Positions 35,333 to 46,983 are shown, counted from the stretch's first letter. The stretch is DNA of 64,000 bases from Rhodococcus marinonascens NBRC 14363 (GCF_001894885.1 NZ_BCXB01000015.1:62001-126000), one strand, 5' to 3'. Numbers and translations: made by a program. The notes: a model not told the origin generated them from the sequence alone.

Positions 35333-35345
35333 AGTTTCTACGGAG

Positions 35346-36650
35346 TTATGTCCTACGCACCCGAAGGCCCGGGTTCTCGGCCAGCACGGTGTTGATCGGA
35401 GTGGCGAACAGTTCGGGGCTCTCGCCGAGGATAAAGGTGACGACGTCGGCGATTTGGCAGAACGAGTATTCCCCGACGTTCGAGGCGCTCGAGATGCCGA
35501 GTGCCTGCGTTCCGGTGACGATGGTGCCGCCACTATCGCCCTGCAGCGCGCACATACTCGTCGAGAAACTGTTCGCGAGTATTCGCCCACCGACATCGAC
35601 GGTCTGGCCGACCGAAGTTACGATACCGCAGGTGAAACCAGTGGTCAGGCCCGACTTGCACACCGGGGCGCCGACAATCGGATCAGCCGTTCCGGTGATG
35701 CCGAGCGGCGCCGAACCGGGAATGCGGACCCCGTTGTTCTCGAACCGGTGTGCGGCGTTCTCGTCGGCGAGGAGGATCGCATAGTCGCTCATGTCGAGGC
35801 TGGTCTTCGCGAAGGTCCCCAGACGCGGGCCGGTACCACCCGGGAACAGCGAGAAAGCCTCGGACGCCCCGGCGGTGCCGGCAGCGGCAAGGTTCGGATC
35901 GCAGTGTCCTGCGGTGATGTTCACCGCCCGACCCGAGCTGTCGGTGCCGTTGAAACCGAGCGAGCAGCGCAGGCCGACGCCGCCGCCGAATGAGCCGTAT
36001 GCATCGCCGCCCAGTAGGGCGTCTTCCGGCAATGCCTGTCCAACGGGCGCCAGTTCGGCAGGCGCCTGCGGAATTTCGGTGGCGGGTGACTGCACGACCC
36101 GCGCGCCCTTCATGAAATCCGGAAGCTGCAACCCGCCTATATTGTCGGCACGGAGAACGAGTCCGTTGTTCACGATGTCGATGGCCACACCGCGAACCAG
36201 ATCCGCAACGGCGGAAGGCTGTGTATCCAACCAGCCGCCGAGAGTTTCGATCTGGGCGTGCAGGCTCTTCTCGCTCCGGTCCGCATCCTTGACCCGGAAG
36301 CCCGCCTCTTCGGCGGCGGTGCGGGCAGCATCCTTGCCGGCGCCGTCGGTCAGCCCGACTATCGGGGTGCCGGAGTCGTCGAGCCAGGCTCCCGCGAAGA
36401 CGTGAGGAAACTGGATTCGTGCGACTTTCGCAAACTCGGCCAGCTCTTGGCCAAGCTCGGATTGTTCCAGGTACTGGTCCGGGCTCAGCTTCAAATCGCG
36501 CCGAAGGGCGTCGACGAGTTCCGTCGGCAGTTTGCCGGATTGGTCGGAAACTCCGGGCTCGACCGGGTCGGCGGAGGCGTTGACCGGACCGAGGAGCAGC
36601 AGCGCGGCAGAACTGAACACGACGGCACGACGTGCGATGGAGCTTCGCAT
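35346..36650 (-). CDS. Secreted S1-family (streptogrisin-like) serine protease with propeptide
   Basis: This 434-residue chymotrypsin-fold protease has a signal peptide (to about residue 28, NASA). A propeptide of about 170 residues (with SPDQYLEQSELGQEL and FAGAWLDDSGTPIVGLTD, the alpha-lytic pro-domain pattern) precedes the protease domain. The catalytic triad is His in NITAGHCDP, Asp in DMSDYAILL and Ser in CALQGDSGG. Paired cysteines flank the His and Ser regions. ATG at 36650 has AAAGG upstream; the open frame continues further but without similarity. A paralogue lies directly upstream, and both face the secreted-protein pair. Confidence 0.88.
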   Translation of the reverse strand: MRSSIARRAVVFSSAALLLLGPVNASADPVEPGVSDQSGKLPTELVDALRRDLKLSPDQYLEQSELGQELAEFAKVARIQFPHVFAGAWLDDSGTPIVGLTDGAGKDAARTAAEEAGFRVKDADRSEKSLHAQIETLGGWLDTQPSAVADLVRGVAIDIVNNGLVLRADNIGGLQLPDFMKGARVVQSPATEIPQAPAELAPVGQALPEDALLGGDAYGSFGGGVGLRCSLGFNGTDSSGRAVNITAGHCDPNLAAAGTAGASEAFSLFPGGTGPRLGTFAKTSLDMSDYAILLADENAAHRFENNGVRIPGSAPLGITGTADPIVGAPVCKSGLTTGFTCGIVTSVGQTVDVGGRILANSFSTSMCALQGDSGGTIVTGTQALGISSASNVGEYSFCQIADVVTFILGESPELFATPINTVLAENPGLRVRRT

Positions 36651-36852
36651 GGGGGCCTTTCTCTCGATCGTTCGCATTCGCTTCAGGGTGAATACGATTA
36701 CCCCACGCGACGTGTGGGGCTGAAGGCGTTCGGAGTAACTATATGAGTCGCGCCGTCTATTCCCCGTTTCCAACACGGCCTCGTCTCCCCAGCAGCGTGG
36801 CCGATGTTCGAAGAACGGACACCGGCCACACTGCCTGCGAGCAGGGAAGATA

Positions 36853-38172
36853 CTAGTCGGAGATGGTGCGAACGCGAAGTCCGGATCCGACGGTGGAGAC
36901 GATGTCCGCGACAGGGATTCCCAGGCTGGCCGTGCCCCCCTCGGATGCCAGCACCAGATTCGCCTCCGTGCAGTTGGGGGCGTCGCTGGCGTTGGAACCA
37001 CTCGTAATGCCCAGTGCGAGGGTTCCGGTGACGATGGCGCCGCCGCTGTCGCCCGCCAGGGTGCACGCCGTGCCGGCGAACCCGTTGATCACCCGGCTGG
37101 TGCCGTCGGCGACGAACAGTTGCGTCTCGACGTGGTCGGCTGCGACAACGCCACAGGTGAACGACGATGTCTGACCCGACTTGCAGATCGGTGCGCCGAC
37201 TACAGGCTGGGCGATGCCGGTGATCTCCAAGGTGGTGCCGTTCGCGCCGCGGATCGCGGGACGATCCAGTCCGGCCCGGACCCCTGCCTCATTGAGTGCG
37301 ATGACCGAGTAGTCGAGCCCGTCGGTCGGGTCGCCTACCGAAGATCGCGAAAACGTGCCGATCTGCTCGCTGTCGTCGACGTTTTGCTGGTTGGGGAGGA
37401 ATACGGGTGACGGCTGACCCTCGGCCGGGTTGCAATGGCCGGCGCTGATGTTGACGGCCTGGCCGCTGCCATCCACGGCGTTGAAGCCCAGTGAGCAGAC
37501 GCCGATCTCCGAGAACGGAGTTTCCGGTAGATCGCCCGCAGTGGTGATGTATGTGTCGCCACCGAGGGGACCGCCTTCGACCGGACCGCCGCTGCCGGGA
37601 CTCAGCATGACCTTGACGTTGGCAAGGAGGGTCGGCAGGTTCAGCGCCCGACCGATGGGGCTGTTGACGATGTCGATGACAATGCGGTTGTCCAGGACGT
37701 CGATGGATGCGGAGTTGACCTGTGAAGCCAAATCCCTGGGCAGACGTGCGATCCAGCCGTTCACATCGGAGAGTGTCTGCTCCAGTCCGTTGGCGGAGAT
37801 GGGTGCCATACGGGTGGCGTAGCCGGCCTCAGAGGCTGCGTCGGCAGCCTCGGTAGTGGTGACCGCAACGACGGGCTGACCATCGATGCCGATCCAGGCG
37901 CCGGCGAAGTCGTCGGGATGCTGTGCCCGGAAGTCGTCGGCGTAATTGCCGAGTTCCTGTGCTCTCGCAGCGCGGTCGAGGTATTCCTGCGGGCTGATCT
38001 TCAGATCGCGGATGATCGCGTCGACGAGGTCAGCCGGCAGTTTGTCGGCGCTGAGCTGAGTTGTGTGGGTCTGCGTAACAGGGTCGGCCTGGGCGGGAGC
38101 GGAAAATGGAACTAGAAGAAGCATTGCCGTGGCGCCTACTAGAGCGGCGCGGTGCGCCAACACGTTACGCAT
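36853..38172 (-). CDS. Secreted S1-family serine protease, paralogue of the 35.3-kb gene
   Basis: This 439-residue protein has a signal peptide (to about residue 29, AQA), the same pro-domain (SPQEYLDRAARAQELG, FAGAWIGIDGQPVVAVTT) and triad His in SAGHCNP, Asp in GLDYSVIAL, Ser in CTLAGDSGG. Six cysteines match the paralogue. It differs in the loop after the His (ENPA-like NPAEGQPSPVFLP). The two genes are arranged in tandem with a 202-bp spacer, so each probably has its own promoter. ATG 38172 has AAGGGA upstream. Confidence 0.88.
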   Translation of the reverse strand: MRNVLAHRAALVGATAMLLLVPFSAPAQADPVTQTHTTQLSADKLPADLVDAIIRDLKISPQEYLDRAARAQELGNYADDFRAQHPDDFAGAWIGIDGQPVVAVTTTEAADAASEAGYATRMAPISANGLEQTLSDVNGWIARLPRDLASQVNSASIDVLDNRIVIDIVNSPIGRALNLPTLLANVKVMLSPGSGGPVEGGPLGGDTYITTAGDLPETPFSEIGVCSLGFNAVDGSGQAVNISAGHCNPAEGQPSPVFLPNQQNVDDSEQIGTFSRSSVGDPTDGLDYSVIALNEAGVRAGLDRPAIRGANGTTLEITGIAQPVVGAPICKSGQTSSFTCGVVAADHVETQLFVADGTSRVINGFAGTACTLAGDSGGAIVTGTLALGITSGSNASDAPNCTEANLVLASEGGTASLGIPVADIVSTVGSGLRVRTISD

Positions 38173-38421
38173 GAAATCCCTTCTGCACGGATCCCTTCAC
38201 AAGGGACTCCTTGTGGGGTGGGTATCAGCGACCACTTTAAGCTACGGAGGGACAAGCGAGGCGCCGAGGTGTGACGGAAGACTCGGCCACGCTCTGTCTC
38301 GGGAGCGCACCGTGGTTCGACCGCGGGATTGATGTGGGAGCGACGCTCGCGCCCTCGTCCGTCTGCTCCAGCCTGGCGAGTGTGGCAACTCTGACAGAGT
38401 TGTAGGCTGGGACGAATTTCC

Positions 38422-39642
38422 TCAGCGTGACCAGCGACAACTGGTGGGTCGCAGGCGGTGGGCCGAGCGCGACGGCTCGGCAGACAGGAACTGGGGAGTG
38501 GGAAGGGACGCGCGTGCTGCGCTGCGCAGTACGCGCTCGACCACGGCCTCAACGCGGTCGGCAGGGACAAGTGCCAGCGCGGACCCACCGAATCCGCCAC
38601 CGGTCATTCGGGCCCCCCACGCGCCCGCCTCGAGGGCGGCGTCGACGGCGCTGTCGAGTTCGACGGAGCTGACCTCGTAGTCGTCGCGTAGTGAAAGGTG
38701 AGATGAGGTCAGCAGGTTCCCGACATCGGCGATGCGCGCCTGCGTCAGGAGTTCGACGACTTCGCTCACTCGCCTGATTTCAGTGAGTACGTGACGGACC
38801 CGCTTTACCGATTCCGGTGCAGTCAGTGATCCGAGTGCCGCGTCCGCATCATCGATGTCCCGCAGGGTTTCGACGCCCAGTTCGGCGCAGGCCTTCTCGA
38901 GGGCCGCACGCCGGTTGCCGTACTGACCGTCGACGAGTCGGTGCGGTGCGTTGGTGTCGATCACCAGGAGTCGCCCGTTCGCGGACGCGAAGTCGATGGG
39001 TACGAGTCGGGTGGCTCCGCTGGAACAGTCCAGCAACAGCGCGTGACCTGGATGTGCGAGCATCGCCACCGTCTGGTCCATTCCACCCGTGGAGGCACCC
39101 GCGATCTGGTTCTCGGCGCGGATGCATGCGGCGATCAGGCCGAAGCGTCCGTCCGCATCGGTCGGGAGCCCGAGGAGATCGGCGACAGCCAGCGCGAAGG
39201 CGCACTCGAGGGCGGCCGAACTCGACAGTCCGGACCCGACAGGGACGGAAGAGTGCACCGCCACATCGAATCCTGTCCCTGCGGAGACGGTTCCTGAGTC
39301 GCGCAACGCCCACACCACACCGGCGACGTATGCGGCCCATCCCGGCGGGTGGCCCGGCGCCACTTCGGAGAGGTCGCCGTGCCAGCGTTCTTCGGTGTGG
39401 GTGGAGACGCAGTGCAGTTGGTCGTCGTCTCGAGCGCGTACCGCTACGGTCGTGACATAGGGGAGCGCGAACGGCAGCACGAGGCCTCCGGCATAATCGA
39501 CGTGCTCACCGATGAGATTGACCCGCCCCGGCGCCACCCACACACCATCGGCGGTTCCACCGAATACGCTGCGGAACAACGCTTCCACACGATCTGCCAC
39601 GGCATGAACGTCGACGGGATCCACCCATGTCCGTACCGTCAC
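38422..39642 (-). CDS. galK: Galactokinase
   Basis: This 406-residue GHMP-family kinase phosphorylates galactose at C1 in the Leloir pathway. Motif 1 is GRVNLIGEHVDYAGG (sugar binding), motif 2 the ATP loop PVGSGLSSSAALE, and motif 3 MTGGGFGGSALAL. The GTG start at 39642 overlaps the galT stop (GTGA), so translation is coupled. It is last of a deoR-galT-galK operon; no galE is present here. The C-terminal about 25 residues are Arg/Ser-rich and beyond the usual end, possibly from a drifted stop. Confidence 0.94.
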   Translation of the reverse strand: MTVRTWVDPVDVHAVADRVEALFRSVFGGTADGVWVAPGRVNLIGEHVDYAGGLVLPFALPYVTTVAVRARDDDQLHCVSTHTEERWHGDLSEVAPGHPPGWAAYVAGVVWALRDSGTVSAGTGFDVAVHSSVPVGSGLSSSAALECAFALAVADLLGLPTDADGRFGLIAACIRAENQIAGASTGGMDQTVAMLAHPGHALLLDCSSGATRLVPIDFASANGRLLVIDTNAPHRLVDGQYGNRRAALEKACAELGVETLRDIDDADAALGSLTAPESVKRVRHVLTEIRRVSEVVELLTQARIADVGNLLTSSHLSLRDDYEVSSVELDSAVDAALEAGAWGARMTGGGFGGSALALVPADRVEAVVERVLRSAARASLPTPQFLSAEPSRSAHRLRPTSCRWSR

Positions 39643-40799
39643 GAGGCCACCTCGCGAAGGCGGTCGGCAATGCGTTCGGGTGTCGTGTCGTTGACCCAGG
39701 CGCCCATGCCGGACTCCGAGCTCGCGAGGTACTTCATCCGCCCAGGCGAGCGCATCATCGAGAACAGTTGGAGGTGTAGACGGCCGTACTGGCGGTCATC
39801 CCCGACGGGCGCCTGGTGCCACGCGGCGATGTATGGAACTGCGTCGACTCCATCGAAGAAGCGATCGACGCGACGCAGCAGTTCGAGGTAGACGCGGGCG
39901 AGTTCGTCCCGTTCCGATTCCTCGAGTTCGGACAGGTCACCCACGTCGCGGTGGGGTGCGAGGTGTATCTCGAGTGGCCACCGCGCGGCGGCGGGAACGT
40001 AGGCCGTCCAGTGCTCGGCGGAAAGCACGATTCGCCGTCCTGAACGGCGCTCGGCGTCGAGTATGTCCGACAGCAGTAGTCGGCCGGTCTGCTCGGCATG
40101 CTCGCGCGAGCGTCGGATCAGAACATCCGTGCGAGGGGGCAGAAATGGGTACGCATAGATCTGTCCGTGCGGATGTGTGAGGGTCACCCCGATTTCTTTG
40201 CCGCGGTTCTCGAAGCAGAACACCTGGCGGATGCCGGGCAGGGCCGACAGTTCGGCCGTGCGATCGGCCCACACGTCGACGACGGTGCGGACCCGGTCTA
40301 CGTCGAGTGTGGCGAAAGTGGCATCTGGGTCGCTGGTGAAGCACACAACCTCGCACCGGCCGGATCCGGCTGCCAACGGCCACAAAGGTTCTCTGTCTAC
40401 GAAGTCGGGTAGGTGCTGGTCGCCGGCGATTGCCGAGAGCGAGGGAAATCGGTTCTCGAACACCACGACGTCGTAGTCATCGGCGGGAATTTCGGTGGGC
40501 GCCTTGCCCCGCCGACTCGGTGCGAGTGGCGACTCGTCCACTGGCGGGAGGAAAGTGCGGTCCATCCGTTGCGCGGCGATGACCACCCACTCGCCAGTCA
40601 GCACGTCGAAACGAATCTGCGACTGCGACACCGCGGGCGGGAGTGGCCGAGAGTCGATCAATTCCCGGGTGGCGGCACCAGATGCGTACGGTTCCGAGTC
40701 GTCGAAGTAGATCAGCTCGCGTCCGTCGGCGAGTGTCGTGGTGGTCTTGCGTACCTTGCTCCGCGCAGACGCGTGGAGGGCTCCGGGTTCGTCACCCAT
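39639..40799 (-). CDS. galT: Galactose-1-phosphate uridylyltransferase
   Basis: This 386-residue GalT swaps UMP between UDP-glucose and galactose 1-phosphate. The active-site motif is THPHGQIYAYPF, with the nucleophilic histidine in HPHGQ. Other conserved stretches are VFENRFPSL and the C-terminal LHLQLFSMMRSPGRMKYLASSE. Zinc ligands of the E. coli enzyme are not evident in the N-terminus. Its ATG overlaps the end of the deoR-type gene by eight bases, and its stop overlaps galK. Confidence 0.94.
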   Translation of the reverse strand: MGDEPGALHASARSKVRKTTTTLADGRELIYFDDSEPYASGAATRELIDSRPLPPAVSQSQIRFDVLTGEWVVIAAQRMDRTFLPPVDESPLAPSRRGKAPTEIPADDYDVVVFENRFPSLSAIAGDQHLPDFVDREPLWPLAAGSGRCEVVCFTSDPDATFATLDVDRVRTVVDVWADRTAELSALPGIRQVFCFENRGKEIGVTLTHPHGQIYAYPFLPPRTDVLIRRSREHAEQTGRLLLSDILDAERRSGRRIVLSAEHWTAYVPAAARWPLEIHLAPHRDVGDLSELEESERDELARVYLELLRRVDRFFDGVDAVPYIAAWHQAPVGDDRQYGRLHLQLFSMMRSPGRMKYLASSESGMGAWVNDTTPERIADRLREVAS

Positions 40800-41598
40800 C
40801 GTCGTCGAGGCCTCGTTCTCGGTCTTCGTGAGCTACCACCAGGTCACCGACATGGTCGGCGAGCGCTTCCTGTGCCGCTCGGTCTAGCCGGTCGTCGGTG
40901 ACGAGGATGTCCACGTCGGACAAGGGAACGGTGTTCGCCAGCGCGGTCACACCCCACTTCGTGTGGTCGGCGAGCACGACGACGCGCCGTGAAGATGCGA
41001 CGAGCGCCTGATTGGCCTGCGCCTCCATCAGATTGGGGCAGGTCAGGCCGGTGTCGATGCCTAGTCCGTGCGTCCCGAGGAACAGCATGTCCATGTGGAT
41101 GCCGCGCAGTGCGGCGACCGTGAGCGGTCCGACGAGTGCGAACGACGGGGTCCGCTGGCCGCCGGTGAGCAGTACGGTCTGGTCGTCACGACCGTCCTCG
41201 TGGAATGCATCGGCGACGGGAAGGGAATTGGTGACGATGGTGATGTCCGGGATGTCGAGCAACTCGTGTGCCAGGGCGTGCGTCGTCGTCCCGCCGGAGA
41301 TCCCAACCGAAGTGCCGGGCCGGACCAACAGGGCTGCGGCGCGGGCGATGGCTCGCTTGGCTCCGAGGTTGAGTCCCGACTTCGCCGAGAACCCCGGCTC
41401 ATGCACACTCGCCGATCGCGGCAAGGTAACCCCGCCGTGCACGCGGTCGACTAAACCCTGCTCTACGAGTTCGGTGATGTCTCGTCGGATCGTCATACCG
41501 GAGACGCCGAGGGTGGCGCCGAGTTCGGCCACCTTGACGGCGCCGTGCTTGGTGACTTCGTCGAGGATCACCTGCTGGCGTTGACGAGCGAGCATCAT
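40792..41598 (-). CDS. DeoR-family regulator of the gal operon
   Basis: This 268-residue regulator has an N-terminal DeoR winged helix (RQQVILDEVTKHGAVKVAELGATLGVSGMTIRRDI) and a sugar-phosphate-sensing domain with GISGGTTTHALAHEL and LADHTKWG. It is first in the operon with galT and galK and overlaps galT, so it is presumably an autoregulating repressor that senses galactose 1-phosphate or a related sugar phosphate. The start is ATG 41598 or the adjacent ATG 41595. Confidence 0.9.
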   Translation of the reverse strand: MMLARQRQQVILDEVTKHGAVKVAELGATLGVSGMTIRRDITELVEQGLVDRVHGGVTLPRSASVHEPGFSAKSGLNLGAKRAIARAAALLVRPGTSVGISGGTTTHALAHELLDIPDITIVTNSLPVADAFHEDGRDDQTVLLTGGQRTPSFALVGPLTVAALRGIHMDMLFLGTHGLGIDTGLTCPNLMEAQANQALVASSRRVVVLADHTKWGVTALANTVPLSDVDILVTDDRLDRAAQEALADHVGDLVVAHEDRERGLDDDG

Positions 41599-42088
41599 GC
41601 GAATGCCTCACTTCTTCGGGCCACGTTTTCGGCTTGCGGTGGCCATCGGTGGGCATGCTCAGCGGGTCTCGTCACAGGCTCCTTTGTCGAGCCCCGCCCA
41701 CTGTCCATGCTCATGATCTGGACTTGAACGTTGGAGAGTCAACAAGAACGAATATTTCCGCACTACACGTTAGGTTGCCTGCTCAGTGCAACTGACAATA
41801 CAGAATGTAGCAAAATATTGTCATCTGAGTTACTCCTGAGGCGAGCCTCCTTCTGGAAATGTGATCGAAGTTGTTCGAATTCGAGTGAGGAGGCGTTCGG
41901 CTGTCGGGAGGCCCGACTTCGCCGTTGGGAGGGCCGCTGAGGAGCAGGACTGCGAGTGGTTGACGCAGATCCTCCTCAAGCTGTCGCGTACTGCGGAGCG
42001 GCGCTGCCGCGAACGGTGATCAGTAGGGTGGGGCTCGTTGCGCCTGCAGAATCTGTGGGATGTCTGCGGGGCGAAGTTTCGACCGTCG

Positions 42089-42114
42089 GGAACAAATCCC
42101 GACGCTCCCCCGTT
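42089..42114 (+). promoter_or_regulatory. Candidate SigH-type promoter of the dnaK operon
   Basis: GGAAC at 42089-42093 and GTT at 42112-42114 are separated by exactly 18 bases, the spacing of actinobacterial SigH/SigR promoters (GGAAY-N18-GTT). It lies just upstream of the HAIR site. Read by eye and not tested. Confidence 0.6.
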
Positions 42115-42129
42115 GACTCCTACGACAAC

Positions 42130-42150
42130 GTTGAGCGTCCTGGACTCAAG
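42130..42150. promoter_or_regulatory. HspR-binding HAIR operator of dnaK
   Basis: GTTGAGC-N7-ACTCAAG matches 12 of 14 positions of the HAIR consensus CTTGAGT-N7-ACTCAAG. It lies 127 bp before the dnaK ATG. HspR itself is encoded as the last gene of the same operon. Confidence 0.85.
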
Positions 42151-42184
42151 TTGGAATTGACTCCCGATGGTGCCGGGATGCAAA

Positions 42185-42205
42185 CTTGAGCGGAGGGCGC
42201 TCACT
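42185..42205. promoter_or_regulatory. Second, weaker HAIR site before dnaK
   Basis: CTTGAGC-N7-GCTCACT has a good left half (6 of 7 bases) and a poor right half (4 of 7). It lies between the main HAIR site and the start codon and may be a secondary HspR contact. Confidence 0.5.
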
Positions 42206-42276
42206 AAGCGCCAAGATTGCAGTCCAGTACTGAATCAACTGCCCACGGACTGCAAAAATCGAAAGTGAGGAACACT

Positions 42277-44117
<1,841 letters not shown>

Positions 44118-44121
<4 letters not shown>

Positions 44122-44768
44122 CGTCCGACAACACCGAGCAGGAACCGGTCACTTTCGTGGACAAGCGGAAGATCGACCCTGAGACCGGTTCGGTGCGGGA
44201 CGCGGAACCGGTAGTGGAGCCCCTCGCGGGCGACGCTACTGCTCCGCAGCCCGGCTCGGTGGATGGCGGGGCACTGGCTGACGAGGTGGTTTCGGAGACG
44301 GACGAGTTGGCCGAGCGCACGGCGGATCTGCAGCGCCTGCAGGCCGAGTATGCCAATTACCGTCGCCGCGTCCAGCGGGACAAGCAGTCCGACATTGCCA
44401 ACGCCAAGGCGTCCGTCGCCGGTGAGCTCATCGGTGTGCTGGACGACCTCGACCGCGCGCGTAGCCACGGCGACCTCGACTCGGGGCCGCTGAAGGGTGT
44501 GGCGGACAAGCTTATCGGCGCCCTCACCTCGCTCGGTCTGAGCGAGTTCGGTGCCGAGGGCGAGGCATTCGATCCGTCGCTGCACGAGGCTGTGCAGCAC
44601 GATGGCGAAGGTCATGACCCCGTCGTCGGCACGGTGATGCGGAAGGGCTACAAATTCGGTGATCGCGTCCTGCGGCATGCGATGGTAGCTGTGACCGACC
44701 GCGTCGGCGCCACCGACGCGAATACCTCCGACCAGGCTGCGAAGCCTGCCGGGTCGGAACGGGAATAA
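44118..44768 (+). CDS. grpE: Nucleotide exchange factor GrpE
   Basis: This 216-residue GrpE releases ADP from DnaK. After a variable acidic N-terminus of about 55 residues comes the coiled coil ([20 protein letters not shown]) and the C-terminal beta head ([36 protein letters not shown]). The GTG start at 44118 overlaps the dnaK stop as GTGA. The short tail after VAVTD is Asp/Ala/Thr-rich. Confidence 0.97.
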
Positions 44769-44790
44769 GTGTGAGAGGAGGAGACGCCCA

Positions 44791-45972
44791 GTGAGTCAGC
44801 GGGAGTGGATCGAAAAGGACTTCTACAAGGAGCTGGGCGTCTCGTCCAAGGCATCCGCGGACGAGATCAAGAAGGCGTACCGCAAGCTTGCACGAGACCT
44901 GCATCCCGATGCGAACCCCGGCGACGTCAAGACCGAGGAGCGCTTCAAGTCCGTCAGCGAGGCGTATGCGGTGCTCTCGGATTCGACGAAGCGCAAAGAG
45001 TACGACGAAGCTCGGCGGCTGTTCGCCAGCGGAGGGTTCGGCCGGGGCGGCGGATTCAACCCCGGCTCCGGCGGCTTCAGCCAGGGTGGCTTCGATGTAG
45101 GCGATCTGTTCGGTGGTGGTGGCGCGGCGGCCGGCGACGGCGGCCTCGGGGACCTCTTCGGTGGGTTGTTCAACCGCGGTGCCGGCGGTGGCGGGGCGAC
45201 CCGTACGGCCAGCCGTCCCCGTCGCGGAAGCGATGTGGAGACGGAGACCACGCTCGAATTCCGTGAGGCCACCCTCGGGGTCACGGTTCCGCTGCGGCTC
45301 ACCAGCCCGTCGGCATGCACCACCTGCCACGGCAGCGGTGCCGAGCCGGGGACCAGCCCACGAGTGTGTCCGCGTTGTAACGGTACTGGAATCGTCAGCC
45401 GAAACCAGGGTGCGTTCGGGTTCAGTGAGCCGTGCGACGACTGCCGAGGCACCGGCTCCATCATCGATTCTCCGTGCAAGGTGTGCCACGGCAACGGCAT
45501 CACCAACCGGACCCGCACCATCACTGTGCGCGTTCCGGCAGGTGTCAGCGACGGACAGAAGATCCGGCTGGCAGGCCAGGGAGAGGCCGGACTACGCGGC
45601 GCACCGTCCGGAGATCTCTTCGTCACGGTCCGGGTGCGTCCCGACGATGTGTTCGGCCGCACCGGTGACGACCTCACCGTCGTCGCTCCCGTCAGCTACG
45701 GCGAACTCGTGCTCGGAACCACAGTCTCCGTTCCGACGTTGGAGGGGCGCGTTGGACTGAAGATTCCGGCGGGAACGGCCGACGGCCGGATCCTGCGCGT
45801 GCGCGGCCGAGGCGTTCCGAAGCGCGGCGGTGGTGCCGGCGACCTACTGGTCACGGTCAAGGTTGCGGTTCCTCAGAAGCTCGACGACCCGGCCACAGAA
45901 GCACTGAAGGCGTATCTGGACGCGGAGAAGGCCAGCGGATTCGATCCCAGGGCCGGGTGGGCAGGTGCCTGA
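44791..45972 (+). CDS. dnaJ: Chaperone DnaJ (Hsp40, DnaJ1 type)
   Basis: This 393-residue class A J-protein has an N-terminal J domain (residues 9-75) with HPD in DLHPDANP, then a Gly/Phe-rich stretch ([14 protein letters not shown] and onwards). A zinc domain follows with four CxxCxGxG-type repeats ([32 protein letters not shown]), then the client-binding C-domains. It stimulates DnaK ATPase. GTG at 44791 is preceded by GAGAGGAGGAG. Its stop shares a base with the hspR ATG. Confidence 0.97.
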   Translation: MSQREWIEKDFYKELGVSSKASADEIKKAYRKLARDLHPDANPGDVKTEERFKSVSEAYAVLSDSTKRKEYDEARRLFASGGFGRGGGFNPGSGGFSQGGFDVGDLFGGGGAAAGDGGLGDLFGGLFNRGAGGGGATRTASRPRRGSDVETETTLEFREATLGVTVPLRLTSPSACTTCHGSGAEPGTSPRVCPRCNGTGIVSRNQGAFGFSEPCDDCRGTGSIIDSPCKVCHGNGITNRTRTITVRVPAGVSDGQKIRLAGQGEAGLRGAPSGDLFVTVRVRPDDVFGRTGDDLTVVAPVSYGELVLGTTVSVPTLEGRVGLKIPAGTADGRILRVRGRGVPKRGGGAGDLLVTVKVAVPQKLDDPATEALKAYLDAEKASGFDPRAGWAGA

Positions 45973-46379
45973 TGGCCGACAGGAAAGAGGGTCCACGCGA
46001 AACCTCCGTTGACCCGGACGCCCAGATCTTCGTGATCTCGGTGGCTGCGGAACTGGCGGGCATGCATGCTCAGACGTTGCGCAACTACGACCGACTCGGT
46101 CTGGTCACGCCGCACCGTACCTCGGGTGGGGGGCGACGGTATTCGCCGCGGGACGTCGCGTTGCTCCGCGAGGTGCAACGGCTCTCCCAGGACGAGGGTG
46201 TCAACCTCGAGGGGATCAAGCGCATCATCGAACTCACCAACCAGGTAGAGGCTCTTCAGTACCGCGTGCGGGAATTGGCAGAGGAGATCGCTCGGATTCA
46301 TGCCGGCTACCGTCGCGACCTCGTGCCCATCCCGCGCAGCAACGCACTGGTGGTGTGGAAACCAAGACACCAGCGCTGA
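45972..46379 (+). CDS. hspR: Heat-shock repressor HspR (MerR family)
   Basis: This 135-residue MerR-type regulator has a helix-turn-helix at residues about 18-60 (VISVAAELAGMHAQTLRNYDRLGL, GGGRRYSPRDVALL), then a coiled-coil dimer helix. HspR represses heat-shock genes by binding HAIR sequences, with DnaK as corepressor. HAIR sites lie before dnaK (42130) and clpB (54704) in this window, so its probable targets are both visible. ATG 45972 overlaps the dnaJ stop (TGATG). Confidence 0.95.
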   Translation: MADRKEGPRETSVDPDAQIFVISVAAELAGMHAQTLRNYDRLGLVTPHRTSGGGRRYSPRDVALLREVQRLSQDEGVNLEGIKRIIELTNQVEALQYRVRELAEEIARIHAGYRRDLVPIPRSNALVVWKPRHQR

Positions 46380-46496
46380 GCGTCCCGCATTTCTCATCGG
46401 GATCTGTTCGCGGGGCAGCAATGTCGCTGCTCGCCCACGGTCAGCCGTCGCTGTCCCTGTTTGCTGTTCCGGAATGCGCCTCTTCCTCCCCTAGTA

Positions 46497-46890
46497 TATG
46501 TTTTCGGTTTACACGCACATGTGATTTTTGTGACCAAATACCGCGGTCAAGTGTTCGTCGGCGAACATCTGACCGCAACGGGGGCCGATCATGTGCGGGA
46601 TGTGTGCGCCGACTTCGGCGCAGATCTGACCGAGTTCAACGGGGAAGACGAGCACGTGCATCTGCTGGTCGAGTACCCACCTACTGTGTAACTCTCGAAG
46701 CCGGTGAACTCCCTCGAAGGGGTGTCCCCCGGAGACTGCGTCCACAGTACCGGCTCCGCACGCACCGGAACCCTCTGCGGTCGCCGTCGAACTTTGCCGC
46801 CGCCTCCGGTGGTCCACCCCTCTCGATCATCCGGCAGTACGTGGAACAGCAGCGGAGACCGGATCAGAGCAGGATCGGCTATCGGAGGAC
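46497..46890 (+). mobile_element. Degenerate IS200/IS605-type TnpA transposase remnant
   Basis: The IS200 TnpA hallmarks are readable but broken. LHAHVIFVTKYRGQVF is followed by the HUH motif EHVHLLVEYPPTV, then a TAA at 46689-46691 where an alanine is expected, the same frame LSKPVNSLEGVS, a frameshift to RRLRP, and finally FAAASGGPPLSIIRQYVEQQ with the catalytic tyrosine. At least one stop, one frameshift and internal loss make it inactive. No TnpB and no clear ends are visible. It lies directly after the heat-shock operon. Confidence 0.75.
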
Positions 46891-46983
46891 CTGAAGGACC
46901 GGGCATGCGCAGAAGAATCGTTGGGTCAGTATTGGTCGTACTGGAATTGGGGTGACGGAAAGTATCGATGTGAGAGATCAGCC

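Larger units (their letters stand above)
41599..42276 (+). other. 678-bp region upstream of dnaK
   Basis: No gene is supported. The right third holds a SigH-type promoter and two HspR (HAIR) sites, listed separately. The left part has an AT-richer stretch (41720-41830). Confidence 0.5.

Noticed and set aside
41766-41776. TTAGGTTGCCT resembling half of an IdeR/DtxR iron box
   Set aside because: The second half (AACCTAA) is absent and it is about 500 bp from any start codon.
44524-45489. 321-codon minus-strand open frame within grpE-dnaJ
   Set aside because: Antisense shadow of two well-conserved chaperone genes.
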